This document shows positions 44,540 through 55,642 of a stretch of 64,000 nucleotides of DNA, in pieces. The DNA is from Rhodobacteraceae bacterium HLUCCO07. GTDB taxonomy: Bacteria; Pseudomonadota; Alphaproteobacteria; Rhodobacterales; Rhodobacteraceae. Numbering within the stretch: the first letter of the stretch is position 1; every line of letters begins with the position of its first letter. The notes below the pieces were generated by a model. That model was not told the origin of the DNA. It saw only the letters and a list, made by a program, of their open reading frames with translations, and searched no databases. Both the position numbers and the translations under genes were made by a program. Where the stretch lies: NCBI GenBank assembly GCA_001314705.1, contig LJSU01000019.1:62001-126000 (forward strand), read 5' to 3'.

Positions 44540-44731
44540 ATGAAAGAAATTTGCATTCCGGCCGTTCTGGCCGTCACGTTGACCATATCCACCGCCCAGG
44601 CCTCGGGCCTTTCCGATCCCGTGATCGAAGAGGACCTGATCGCCACCGAAACCGCGGCCAGTTCCTCGGCGCCCGGCACCGGGCTTCTGCTGTTTCTCGC
44701 CGCGGTGATGACCTGGGCCACTTCGCGCTGA
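44540..44731 (+). CDS. Small exported/membrane protein
   Basis: A 63-aa protein with a signal-like N-terminus (EICIPAVLAVTLTISTAQAS), a short linker GLSDPVIEEDLIATETAASS and a C-terminal hydrophobic helix (about 48-60). Small proteins with an ASGLSDP motif after the signal peptide are frequent in this lineage, but their function is unknown. Confidence 0.65.
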   Translation: MKEICIPAVLAVTLTISTAQASGLSDPVIEEDLIATETAASSSAPGTGLLLFLAAVMTWATSR

Positions 44732-44879
44732 TCCGGGGCGGGCCCGCTCGGGGCGAAGGCGACGTTGCTGCCGTTGGACGAACCGGACAGCGCCTGACCA
44801 CGGTTGGGCGCTCCGCCCCTCGACCAGTTCGCTCCACCTCTCTGCAAAATTCAATGATACCAGTGGGCTAGGCGCCGCA

Positions 44880-44915
44880 AAGCGCCCGCCCGGGGGCGGT
44901 CGGACGGTGCCTTGC
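44880..44915. repeat. Dispersed GC-rich intergenic repeat, copy 3 (partial)
   Basis: AGCGCCCGCCCGGGGGCGGT followed by CGGACGGTGCC. It matches the first half of the repeats at 121-178 and 50085-50143, then diverges. Confidence 0.55.
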
Positions 44916-44948
44916 TTCCGCGCAAGGGGCAATCCTGAAACAACAGCA

Positions 44949-44982
44949 ACAGGCCGCCCCGGTTGCCCGGAACGGCCTGCTG
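44949..44982. terminator. Probable bidirectional terminator between the small gene and lon
   Basis: A long imperfect stem (ACAGGCCG..CCGG / CCGG..CGGCCTG) centred near 44966, with T-rich sequence on both sides (TGTTTTCTTG on the plus strand, TTGTTTCAGG on the minus strand). It lies 24 bp beyond the lon stop. Confidence 0.55.
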
Positions 44983-45005
44983 TTTTCTTGACCCGAAGGC
45001 AGGGC

Positions 45006-47414
<2,409 letters not shown>

Positions 47415-47490
47415 GCTCTGGTCCTTGTTCTTGGCAAGACGCCGGGCCCCTCGATCAGGCAGCGCGCGGCGTCTCCACGTTTCCGAAAGA

Positions 47491-47524
47491 TTAATTGGGC
47501 GTTGCCCGCGCCCGTTTCAACCTC
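47491..47524 (-). promoter_or_regulatory. Candidate heat-shock (sigma-32/RpoH) promoter of lon
   Basis: On the minus strand GGTTGAAAC is followed after about 14 bases by CCCAATTAA, close to the sigma-32 pattern CTTGAAA-N11-16-CCCCATnT. It lies about 80-110 bp upstream of the lon start. lon is a known heat-shock gene in many proteobacteria. Confidence 0.5.
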
Positions 47525-47657
47525 TCGGACCAGAATGCACGCGCAGCACGCGACGGGCAAGCGACGATTGCAGACGGAATCGACCCGGACGCGGCGTTTC
47601 CCGGATGACAGCGCCAAAAGCCACGCTATCCTGCGCCTGCCAGCAAGGGAGACCACG

Positions 47658-48311
47658 ATGATCGCACAATTCGGACCCGACACCGCGCTATTGCTCATCG
47701 ACGTGCAAAAGGGCGTGCATGACCTCACCCATTGGGGCGGCCGGAACGGACGGATGAACAACCCCGGTTGCGACGACCGCCTGCGCGACCTGCTCGGGGG
47801 CTTCCGCACCGCCGGACGCCGGGTGGCCTTCACCCGCCATGACAGCGTCGAGCCCGACAGCCCGCTCAAGTTTTCCCTGCCCACCGGCGCACAGATCGAC
47901 GGGCTCGACCCCGCCCCGGGCGAGATCGTGGTCGAGAAATCGGTCAATTCCGGCTTCATCGGCACCGATCTCGACGCGCAATTGCGCGCCGCCGGCATCG
48001 CCCGCCTCGTCATCGCCGGCTATTTCACCAATTTCTGCGTCGAAACCACCACCCGCATGGCCGGGAACATGGGCTATGACTGCCATCTCGTCCACGATGC
48101 CTGCGCCACCTGCAACCATGCCGATCTCAACGGCACCGATCACGACCCCGACCGCGTGCACGCCATGTCGGTGGGCAATCTTCACGGCGAGTTCTGCACC
48201 GCCATCACCGCCACCGACGCCCTGGCCCTGCTGGACGCCGACGCCCCCCACCTCGTCCGCGCCCAGGGCAACGAACCCACTTCCGACATCCCCGCCCGCC
48301 GCAGCGCCTGA
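47658..48311 (+). CDS. Isochorismatase-like cysteine hydrolase
   Basis: A 217-aa hydrolase with the catalytic Asp in ALLLIDVQKG, the Lys in VVEKSVNSGF and the nucleophilic Cys in YFTNFCVETTTRMA. Members act on isochorismate, nicotinamide or N-carbamoyl compounds; no substrate can be chosen here. The ATG at 47658 follows AGGGAG. It is divergent from lon; no pathway genes are adjacent. Confidence 0.88.
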   Translation: MIAQFGPDTALLLIDVQKGVHDLTHWGGRNGRMNNPGCDDRLRDLLGGFRTAGRRVAFTRHDSVEPDSPLKFSLPTGAQIDGLDPAPGEIVVEKSVNSGFIGTDLDAQLRAAGIARLVIAGYFTNFCVETTTRMAGNMGYDCHLVHDACATCNHADLNGTDHDPDRVHAMSVGNLHGEFCTAITATDALALLDADAPHLVRAQGNEPTSDIPARRSA

Positions 48312-48491
48312 CCCGGAACGGACCGCCCCCGCCCCTTCATCTTGCCCCAAATACTCCCGCCGGAGGCGCACGGGACGGCGGGCGGGGCGATCTGCGCAAG
48401 CAGGAGCGCCGTTCCGCCGTCACATGCCGGGGCTGGCCATCCGGCACAAGGCTGCTAGGCTCGCGCTCACCACACACCCAAGGCAGGTTCC

Positions 48492-49958
48492 ATGGCCGAC
48501 GATCTTCGCCCCGACAGCGACCAGAATCCGGCCCTGCGGCGCGCGGCGCTCGTTGCCGGGCCGCTGCTGGGGCTGGCGCTCATGGCGCTGCCCGCGCCCG
48601 GCGCGCTCGACCTTGCCGCGTGGCGACTGGCCGGGCTGATCGCCTGGATGGTGACCTGGTGGATCGGGCAGGCCGTGCCGCTCGCCGCCACCGCGCTTCT
48701 GCCGGTGCCGCTCATGCCCGCGCTCGGCATCGCGCCGGTTGCGCAGGTGACGCAATCCTATGCCGACCCGATCATCTTTCTCTTTCTCGGCGGCTTCATG
48801 ATCGCCGCCGCGATGCAGCGCCACGCGCTGCACCGGCGCATCGCGCTGGCCATCGTGGCCGCGATGGGGGCGGTACCCGCGCGGATCACGCTGGGCTTCA
48901 TGCTGGCCACCGCGTTCCTGTCGATGTGGATTTCCAACACCGCCAGCACCGTGATGATGTTCGCCGTCGCCCTGCCGGTGATCGGCTTTGTCGGCGAGAA
49001 CAGCCCCGATGACGCGCGCAGCCGCCGTTTCGGCGTGGCGCTGATGCTGGCCATCGCCTATTCCGCCTCGATCGGCGGGGTCGCCACGCTGATCGGTACG
49101 CCGCCCAACGCGCTCTTGGCCAGCGTCCTGGCCACCAGCCACGGGATCGAGATCGGGTTCGGCCGCTGGATGCTCATCGGCCTGCCGCTCTCGGTGCTGA
49201 TGCTGCTGGCCTGCTACCTGCTGCTCACCCGCCTGCTCTACCCGCTCGCGAACCTCATGCCCGACGGCGCGGATCGGGTCATCGCCCGCGAACGCGCCGC
49301 GCTGGGGCCGATGCGCAGGTCCGAGTCCCGCGTCGCCATCGTCTTTGCCCTGGCCGCGGCGGGCTGGATGAGCCGCGGCGCGCTCGACCTGCCGCTTTCG
49401 GATGCGGGCATCGCCATCGCCGCGGCGATCGCGCTTTTCGTGCTGCCCGCGGGCGGCGGGACCGGCGCAGGCGCGGGCCGCCTGCTCGACTGGCGCGATA
49501 CCGCCGCGCTGCCCTGGGGCATCCTCATCCTGCTGGGCGGCGGGCTGGCACTGGCCACCGGGTTCGAGCGCACCGGCCTCGCCGAATGGATCGGCGGCGG
49601 TTTCGCCTTCCTCGATGAATGGCCGCTCTGGCTGCTTGTCATGGCCGTCGCCGGGCTCACCCTGATGATCACCGAGGTGAGTTCCAACACCGCCGTCACC
49701 GCCACCTTCCTTCCCATCCTCGGCGCCGTGGCCATCGGCATGGGCCTGCCGGTCGAATGGCTGATGGTGCCCGCGGCCATGGCGGCCTCCATGGCCTTCA
49801 TGATGCCCGTCGCCACCCCGCCCAACGCCATCGTCTTCGGATACGAAGGCATGCGCATGGCCGACATGGTGCGCGCCGGACTCTGGCTCAACATCCTGGG
49901 CGTCGGGCTGATCACGCTGGTGATGTGGCTCGTAGCCGCCCCGGTGCTCGGGCTGTGA
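48492..49958 (+). CDS. DASS-family sodium-coupled anion symporter (SLC13-like)
   Basis: A 488-aa inner-membrane carrier with about twelve helices. The two Ser-Asn-Thr signatures are MWISNTASTVMM and EVSSNTAVTATFLP, and the late MPVATPPNAIVFG is typical of the di- and tricarboxylate/sulfate carriers. The substrate could be succinate, malate, citrate or sulfate. It is monocistronic. Confidence 0.9.
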   Translation: MADDLRPDSDQNPALRRAALVAGPLLGLALMALPAPGALDLAAWRLAGLIAWMVTWWIGQAVPLAATALLPVPLMPALGIAPVAQVTQSYADPIIFLFLGGFMIAAAMQRHALHRRIALAIVAAMGAVPARITLGFMLATAFLSMWISNTASTVMMFAVALPVIGFVGENSPDDARSRRFGVALMLAIAYSASIGGVATLIGTPPNALLASVLATSHGIEIGFGRWMLIGLPLSVLMLLACYLLLTRLLYPLANLMPDGADRVIARERAALGPMRRSESRVAIVFALAAAGWMSRGALDLPLSDAGIAIAAAIALFVLPAGGGTGAGAGRLLDWRDTAALPWGILILLGGGLALATGFERTGLAEWIGGGFAFLDEWPLWLLVMAVAGLTLMITEVSSNTAVTATFLPILGAVAIGMGLPVEWLMVPAAMAASMAFMMPVATPPNAIVFGYEGMRMADMVRAGLWLNILGVGLITLVMWLVAAPVLGL

Positions 49959-50084
49959 TCGCAGGCCCGCTCAGGCCTTTCGACAAGAGGGCTGTGCCCG
50001 ACCGCGGGTGGGCGCTCCCGCCGGTTGTGGCGGGCAATTTATCGCGAGGTATCTTCCAACGATTATCGGCAGTTCGACGTTGAA

Positions 50085-50143
50085 TAGCGCCCGCCCGGGG
50101 GGCGGTCGGGCGCTGCCCGGGCGGCTGCGCCGCTGTTCCGGGC
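50085..50143. repeat. Dispersed GC-rich intergenic repeat, copy 2
   Basis: AGCGCCCGCCCGGGGGGCGG then TCGGGCGCTGCCCGGGCGGC and TGCGCCGCTGTTCCGGGC. It is nearly identical to 121-178 over its whole length. It lies between the convergent DASS and tgt genes. Confidence 0.7.
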
Positions 50144-50164
50144 ATGGGCAATGGTTTCACCACC

Positions 50165-51295
50165 CTAGACCGGCTCGATATCCCCCAACGCCCGCGTGGC
50201 GTGAAACTCCGCCTCCCAGTCGGCAAAACACCCCTTGCCAATCGCATCCCGCATCCTGGCCATGATCTCCTGGAAGTAATGCAGGTTGTGCCATGTCAGC
50301 AGCATCCCCGAGATCATCTCGTTGGCGCGAAAGACATGGTGCAGATAGGCCCGGGAATAGCCCCGGCAGGCCGGGCAGCCGCAGGCATCATCGAGGGGTC
50401 GGGGGTCATCGGCATGGCGCGCGTTCTTGAGGTTCACCACCCCGCGCCGCGTCCATGCCTGCCCCGTGCGCCCCGACCGCGAGGGCAGCACGCAATCCAT
50501 CATGTCCACCCCGCGCTTCACGGCGCCCACGATGTCATCGGGCTTGCCCACCCCCATCAGGTACCGCGGCCGATCCTCGGGCAGCATCCCCGGCGCGTGG
50601 TCCAGCACGCCGAACATCGCCTCCTGCCCCTCGCCCACCGCGAGGCCCCCGATCGCGTACCCCTCGAACCCGATCGCCTTGAGCGCCTCTGCCGACTCTT
50701 CGCGCAGATCGCGCTCCAGCCCGCCCTGCTGGATGCCAAAGAGCGCGTGCCCCGGCCGCTCGCCGAACGCTTCGCGCGAGCGCGCCGCCCAGCGCATCGA
50801 CAGCCGCATGCTCTGCTCGATCCGCTTGCGGTCGGCGGGCAGCGCCGGGCATTCGTCGAAACACATCACGATGTCGCTGCCCAGAAGGCGCTGGATCTCC
50901 ATGCTCCGCTCCGGCGACAGCTCATGGCGAGACCCGTCGATATGGCTCTTGAACGTCACCCCCTCCTCGGTCAGCTTCCTGAGCCCGGCAAGGCTCATCA
51001 CCTGGAAGCCCCCCGAATCCGTCAGGATCGGCCGGTCCCAGTTCATGAAGCGGTGCAAGCCCCCCAGCCGCGCCACCCGCTCCGCCCCGGGCCGCAGCAT
51101 CAGGTGATAGGTATTGCCGAGAAGGATATCGGCCCCCGTCGCGCGCACGCTCTCGGGCAGCATTGCCTTGACCGTGCCCGCCGTGCCCACCGGCATGAAG
51201 GCCGGGGTGCGCACCTCGCCCCGCGGTGTGCGGATCATGCCGCGCCGCGCCGCCCCGTCCCGACCGAGGAGTTTGAATTCAAATCTGCCTGTCAT
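50165..51295 (-). CDS. tgt: Queuine tRNA-ribosyltransferase
   Basis: A 376-aa TIM-barrel enzyme exchanging G34 for preQ1 in tRNAs with GUN anticodons. [36 protein letters not shown], the nucleophilic Asp region [15 protein letters not shown] and the zinc site [16 protein letters not shown] are all visible. Other queuosine genes are not in the window. It is divergent from the RimB-RimK gene. Confidence 0.96.
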   Translation of the reverse strand: MTGRFEFKLLGRDGAARRGMIRTPRGEVRTPAFMPVGTAGTVKAMLPESVRATGADILLGNTYHLMLRPGAERVARLGGLHRFMNWDRPILTDSGGFQVMSLAGLRKLTEEGVTFKSHIDGSRHELSPERSMEIQRLLGSDIVMCFDECPALPADRKRIEQSMRLSMRWAARSREAFGERPGHALFGIQQGGLERDLREESAEALKAIGFEGYAIGGLAVGEGQEAMFGVLDHAPGMLPEDRPRYLMGVGKPDDIVGAVKRGVDMMDCVLPSRSGRTGQAWTRRGVVNLKNARHADDPRPLDDACGCPACRGYSRAYLHHVFRANEMISGMLLTWHNLHYFQEIMARMRDAIGKGCFADWEAEFHATRALGDIEPV

Positions 51296-51362
51296 AAGCT
51301 GTCCCGAACCATTATGGGAGCCTCTTTACCCATCTCGCGCCCCCCTTGCCAAGGAGACACCC

Positions 51363-52772
51363 ATGAGCGATCCGGAAAACCGCCTTCTTAAATTCGGATG
51401 GGAGGAATGGGTCGCCCTGCCCGAGCTCGGCGTGCCCGCGCTCAAGGCCAAGGTCGATACCGGCGCGCGCACATCCGCGATCCATGCCTATGACATCGAA
51501 ACCTTCGGCCCCGCCGCGCGCCCCAAGGTGCGCTTTACCCTGCACCCGATCCCCGGGCGCGACGACCTGGTGATTCCCTGCTCGGCCCCGATCGTCGACC
51601 GCCGCGAGGTGACAAGCTCCAACGGCGAAAGCGAACATCGCTACGTCATCGAGACCCCCATCGCCGTGAACGGTGAAAGCTGGCCGATCGAGATCACGCT
51701 CACCAACCGCGCCACCATGAACAACCGGATGCTGCTGGGCCGGCAGGCACTGCTGGATCATATCACCATCGTCGCCACCGAACGCTTCCTGCAACCGCAG
51801 CTTTCCTTCGATGTCTATCACAGCGCCCGGATGCGCCAGGAGGCGCCCAACCGGTCGCTGCGCGTGGCCGTGCTCTCGCGCGAGAACAACTATTCCACCC
51901 GCCGCCTCGTCGAGGAGGGCGAGAAACGCGGCCACACGATCGAGGTGATCGACACCACCCGCTGCTACATGGCGATCAACGCGCTCGCCCCCGAAGTGCA
52001 CTACGACGGCAAGCGCCTGCCGCGCTATGACGCGGTGATCCCGCGCATCGGCGCCTCGATTACTCCCTACGGCACCGCCGTCGTGCGCCAGTTCGAGACC
52101 ATCGGCACCTTCTGCGTCAACTCCTCGGCCGGGATCACCGCCAGCCGGGACAAGCTCTATGCCCATCAGCTCATGTCGCGGGCGCGGATCGGCATGCCCA
52201 ACACCGCCTTCGCCGCAAGCCCCAAGGATACCGGCAACCTCATCGGCCTTGTCGGCACCGCACCGCTCATCGTGAAACTGCTCGAATCGACGCAAGGCAA
52301 GGGCGTCGTGCTGGCCGAAACGAAAAAGGCCGCCGAATCGGTGATCGACGCCTTTCGCGGGCTCAAGGCCAATTTCCTGGTGCAGGATTTCGTCAAGGAG
52401 GCGGCCGGCGAGGATATCCGCTGCCTCGTGATCGGCGGCAAGGTCGTGGCCTCGATGAAACGCACCGGTGCCGAGGGCGATTTCCGCTCGAACCTGCATC
52501 GCGGCGGATCGGCCCGATCGGTGCGCATCTCGAAAGAGGAACGCGAAACCGCGATCCGCGCCGCCCGCACCTTCGGCCTCAACCTCTCGGGCGTGGATCT
52601 CCTGCGCTCGGAAAGCGGGCCCAAGGTGCTCGAAGTCAATTCCTCGCCCGGGTTCGAGGGGATCGAGGTCTCGACCGGCAAGAATGTCGTGGCCAAGCTC
52701 TATGACGAGATCGAGAACAATGTCCGCCCCACCCCCGTGCGCCGCCGCAAATCCACCACGCGCAGCACATGA
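51363..52772 (+). CDS. rimK: RimB-RimK fusion: retropepsin-like protease domain plus ATP-grasp glutamate ligase
   Basis: A 469-aa two-domain protein. Residues ~8-150 are an ATP-dependent zinc protease/RimB domain with the aspartyl motif [13 protein letters not shown] and the late [11 protein letters not shown]. Residues ~165-455 are RimK-like ATP-grasp ([60 protein letters not shown]). RimK adds glutamates to ribosomal protein S6; the RimB domain may trim or regulate them. The start at 51363 has AAGGAGACA upstream. Confidence 0.88.
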   Translation: MSDPENRLLKFGWEEWVALPELGVPALKAKVDTGARTSAIHAYDIETFGPAARPKVRFTLHPIPGRDDLVIPCSAPIVDRREVTSSNGESEHRYVIETPIAVNGESWPIEITLTNRATMNNRMLLGRQALLDHITIVATERFLQPQLSFDVYHSARMRQEAPNRSLRVAVLSRENNYSTRRLVEEGEKRGHTIEVIDTTRCYMAINALAPEVHYDGKRLPRYDAVIPRIGASITPYGTAVVRQFETIGTFCVNSSAGITASRDKLYAHQLMSRARIGMPNTAFAASPKDTGNLIGLVGTAPLIVKLLESTQGKGVVLAETKKAAESVIDAFRGLKANFLVQDFVKEAAGEDIRCLVIGGKVVASMKRTGAEGDFRSNLHRGGSARSVRISKEERETAIRAARTFGLNLSGVDLLRSESGPKVLEVNSSPGFEGIEVSTGKNVVAKLYDEIENNVRPTPVRRRKSTTRST

Positions 52773-52837
52773 CGCGCCGAAAGACTGGACAAGCGCGAAG
52801 CGAGCGGCGAGCCTGATCCGGACAAGGGAGAGAGACC

Positions 52838-53620
52838 ATGAACCAGATGACAGCCCCCGAGCTTCTCACCGAAACGCTGGATCAGGGCGTGCTCACGCTG
52901 ACGCTCGGCAACGGCAAGGCCCATGCGCTCAATGCCGCGCTGATCGGCGCCCTGCACGGCGCCGTCAGCCGTGCTGCCGAAAACCCCGATGCCCGCGTGA
53001 TCGTGATCGACGGGCCGGGCCATATCTTCTGCGCCGGGCATGACCTCAAGGAAATCGCCCGCCACCGCGCCGACCCCGACCATGGCGAGGCGTACCTGCG
53101 TGCGCTCTTTGCCGATTGCGCCGCGATGATGCAGGCGATCACCTTCTCGCCCCTGCCCACAATCGCGATGGTGGATGGCATCGCCACCGCCGCCGGGCTG
53201 CAACTGGTCGCGGCCTGTGACATGGCCTTTGTCTCGCACAATGCCACGGTCTGCCTGCCCGGCGTGGTGAACAACGGGTTCTGCACCACGCCCGCCGTCG
53301 CCGTTTCGCGCGCGGTGGGTCGCAAGCACCTGATGGAGCTTCTGCTCACCGGCACGCCCAAATCCGCCGACTGGGCGCTGCGCGCGGGGCTCGTCAACGA
53401 GGTGACGGACCCGGCCGAGCTGCGCGCACGCACGATGGCGTTCGCCGCGACGCTGGCCAGCCGCAACCCCGGCCCGATCGCCAGCGGCAAGGTGACGACC
53501 CACCGCCATCTCGATCTCGACCTGCCCGCGGCCTACGAGATGGCCACCGAAACCATGATCGGCCATTTCATGGACCCCGACCGCATCGCCCACGAGAAGG
53601 ACTCGCGCTGGTCCGGTTAG
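52838..53620 (+). CDS. Crotonase/enoyl-CoA hydratase-isomerase family protein
   Basis: A 260-aa CoA-dependent enzyme. The oxyanion-hole segments are GHIFCAGHDLKEIARH and DGIATAAGLQLVAACDMAF. The positions that carry catalytic Glu in true hydratases read VCLPGVVNNGF, so at least one acidic residue is replaced. The reaction may differ from classical enoyl-CoA hydration. It starts 65 bp after the rimK stop behind AAGGGAGAGA; a GC repeat fragment follows the stop. Confidence 0.85.
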   Translation: MNQMTAPELLTETLDQGVLTLTLGNGKAHALNAALIGALHGAVSRAAENPDARVIVIDGPGHIFCAGHDLKEIARHRADPDHGEAYLRALFADCAAMMQAITFSPLPTIAMVDGIATAAGLQLVAACDMAFVSHNATVCLPGVVNNGFCTTPAVAVSRAVGRKHLMELLLTGTPKSADWALRAGLVNEVTDPAELRARTMAFAATLASRNPGPIASGKVTTHRHLDLDLPAAYEMATETMIGHFMDPDRIAHEKDSRWSG

Positions 53621-53644
53621 GGCGGCTTCGCCGCTGTTCCGGGC
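53621..53644. repeat. Dispersed GC-rich intergenic repeat, copy 4 (end fragment)
   Basis: GGCGGCTTCGCCGCTGTTCC then GGGC, directly after the crotonase stop. It matches the last 24 bases of the copies at 121-178 and 50085-50143 with one or two changes. Confidence 0.55.
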
Positions 53645-53694
53645 GATGCGCCACGTCAATTTGAAGCGATACGCCAATCCCCGCCCGAACGCCG

Positions 53695-53816
53695 GGTTAA
53701 CCTTTGCAACCGTTCCCGAAACATGAATGCGCCCGGCAGCCGGGCAGCAGCCGGATGTCAGCCGGATGTCACCCCCCGGAATCACGCGTTTCGATCACGT
53801 TAACCCGCGCGCACTT
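53695..53816. repeat. Dispersed intergenic repeat with GTTAAC boxes, copy c
   Basis: GGGTTAACC at the left, the core CAGCCGGATGTCAGCCGGAT followed by GTCACCCCCCGG, and CGTTAACCC at the right. The core matches the copy at 1591-1697. It lies upstream of the SufT-like gene and may contain or affect its promoter. Confidence 0.55.
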
Positions 53817-53870
53817 TACCTCGGCGCCCTGAATCCTTATATCTTTGCTCAGGAAATACGTGAGGCTTTC

Positions 53871-54233
53871 ATGACCAACCAGCCCGAACCCCTCGAAGGC
53901 ACCCCTCTGATCGCGCCGTCGACCGTTAACCATCCGCTCTACGATTCGATCGTTGAGGCATGCCGATCTGTCTATGACCCTGAAATTCCGGTGAATATTT
54001 ATGACCTCGGCCTGATCTACACGATCGACATCAATGACCAGAACGAGGTTTACGTGATCATGACCCTCACCGCGCCGGGCTGCCCCGTCGCGGGCGAGAT
54101 GCCCGGCTGGGTCGCCGACGCGATCAGCCCCATTCCCGGCGTGAAGCAGGTCGATGTCGAACTGACCTGGGATCCGCAATGGGGCATGGACATGATGAGC
54201 GACGAAGCCCGGCTTGAACTCGGATTCATGTAA
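53871..54233 (+). CDS. SufT-like (MIP18/PaaD family) Fe-S assembly protein
   Basis: A 120-aa protein with SVYDPEIPVNIYDLGLIYTI and MTLTAPGCPVAGEMPGWV, the DUF59/MIP18 fold with its conserved Cys. SufT-type members help deliver Fe-S clusters. It is 29 bp upstream of a SufA-like gene. The rest of the suf operon is not in the window. Confidence 0.88.
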   Translation: MTNQPEPLEGTPLIAPSTVNHPLYDSIVEACRSVYDPEIPVNIYDLGLIYTIDINDQNEVYVIMTLTAPGCPVAGEMPGWVADAISPIPGVKQVDVELTWDPQWGMDMMSDEARLELGFM

Positions 54234-54262
54234 TGAAATCAAACCACTGAAAGGGGAAGTTC

Positions 54263-54655
54263 ATGTTCGGAATTCCCGGCAAACAGGCCATCACGATGAC
54301 CCCGGCCGCCATTGCGCAGATCACCAAGCTGATGACCTCCAAGGGGCACCAGGGCCTGCGCATCGGCGTCAAGAAGGGCGGCTGCGCAGGCATGGAATAC
54401 ACCATGGACTATGTCGACGCGGTCGATCCCAATGACGAACTGGTCGAACAGGACGGCGCCCGCATCATGATCGCCCCCATGGCACAGATGTTCCTCTTCG
54501 GCACCGAGATCGACTACCAGACCTCGCTGCTCGAATCGGGATTCGTCTTCAACAACCCCAACGTGACCGAGGCATGTGGCTGCGGCGAATCCATAAAATT
54601 CAAGGATATCGAAGAGTTGCAGGCCGACACTCAACCGGAAGAGACCCGCGGTTAA
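54263..54655 (+). CDS. Iron-sulfur cluster A-type carrier (SufA/IscA/ErpA-like)
   Basis: A 130-aa A-type scaffold. The three cluster cysteines are visible in VKKGGCAGMEYTM and VTEACGCGESI. It has an ~18-residue acidic tail after the last motif that short IscA proteins lack. It would receive and pass on Fe-S clusters, and forms a two-gene unit with the preceding SufT-like gene. Confidence 0.9.
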   Translation: MFGIPGKQAITMTPAAIAQITKLMTSKGHQGLRIGVKKGGCAGMEYTMDYVDAVDPNDELVEQDGARIMIAPMAQMFLFGTEIDYQTSLLESGFVFNNPNVTEACGCGESIKFKDIEELQADTQPEETRG

Positions 54656-54733
54656 GCTGCGCCAAAACCCGTCCCTTGACCCGGCTGAAAACCCCGCGAT
54701 GATGGCGCGACACTGAACACGCGGGAGGGGCGG

Positions 54734-55486
54734 ATGCGCCGGAAACTGGCTGCCGGAAACTGGAAGATGAACGGGCTGACCGCCTCGCTTGACGAGCTTC
54801 GGTCCCTGGCCAGGACCCATCCCGACCCGGCGGTCGACATCCTCGTCTGCCCCCCCGCAACGCTCATCTCTCAAGCGGCGCAAGTTTGCACAGGGCTTCC
54901 CGTCGCCATCGGCGGACAGGATTGCCATGCCGAACGCACGGGCGCGCATACCGGCGACATATCGGGAGAAATGCTAAAGGATTCGGGGGCTTGCGCGGTA
55001 ATCCTCGGGCATTCCGAACGTCGCGAAGACCATGGCGAAACCAGCGACATGGTCCGGGCCAAGGCCCGGGCTGCTCATGCGGCGGGGCTCATGGCGGTGA
55101 TCTGTCTCGGCGAATCCCTCGCCCAGCGCGACGCCGCCAACACGCTCGACATCATCGCCGCGCAGATGTCGCTCTCCATCCCCGACACGTCGACCGCCGA
55201 GAATCTCGTCATCGCCTATGAACCGATCTGGGCCATTGGCACCGGCAAGCTGCCCGACGCCGCCCAGATCGGCGAGGTGCATGATTTCATCCGCAGCCGG
55301 CTCGAACGCCGCTTTGGCCCGGGCGCGGGGCGCGGTATGCGCATCCTATATGGTGGATCGGTCAAGCCCGACAATGCCGATCAGGTTTTCCGCGTGCCCA
55401 ATGTCGATGGCGCACTGGTTGGCGGAGCCTCGCTCAGGGCCGAAGATTTCTCGCCCATAATCAAGGCCCTGTCCCAAACCGGTTAA
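54734..55486 (+). CDS. tpiA: Triosephosphate isomerase
   Basis: A 250-aa TIM barrel interconverting dihydroxyacetone phosphate and glyceraldehyde 3-phosphate. AAGNWKMNG (Asn and Lys), LGHSERRED (catalytic His), IAYEPIWAIGTG (catalytic Glu) and ILYGGSVKPDNA (phosphate loop) are present. The ATG at 54734 follows GGGAGGGGCGG. Confidence 0.96.
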   Translation: MRRKLAAGNWKMNGLTASLDELRSLARTHPDPAVDILVCPPATLISQAAQVCTGLPVAIGGQDCHAERTGAHTGDISGEMLKDSGACAVILGHSERREDHGETSDMVRAKARAAHAAGLMAVICLGESLAQRDAANTLDIIAAQMSLSIPDTSTAENLVIAYEPIWAIGTGKLPDAAQIGEVHDFIRSRLERRFGPGAGRGMRILYGGSVKPDNADQVFRVPNVDGALVGGASLRAEDFSPIIKALSQTG

Positions 55487-55606
55487 CCGTCGCCGCACCA
55501 CGCGTGGAGACACGCCGCCCGGGCATGGCGAGCGCACCTTGATCATGGCCACGCGGCGATGCCTTACCGCATGGATTTTTCTTTCCCCGGTCAAGAAACT
55601 GGTTTA

Positions 55607-55634
55607 GGTTTCCCGAAAGAAACTTTCGGAAACC
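55607..55634 (+). promoter_or_regulatory. Hairpin just upstream of the DegT-family gene
   Basis: GGTTTCCCGAAAG-AAA-CTTTCGGAAACC, a 12-bp stem with one bulged C, ending 8 bases before the ATG at 55643. It would fold over the ribosome-binding region (GGAAACC) in mRNA, or act as a DNA operator. Confidence 0.45.
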
Positions 55635-55642
55635 CTGAAATC

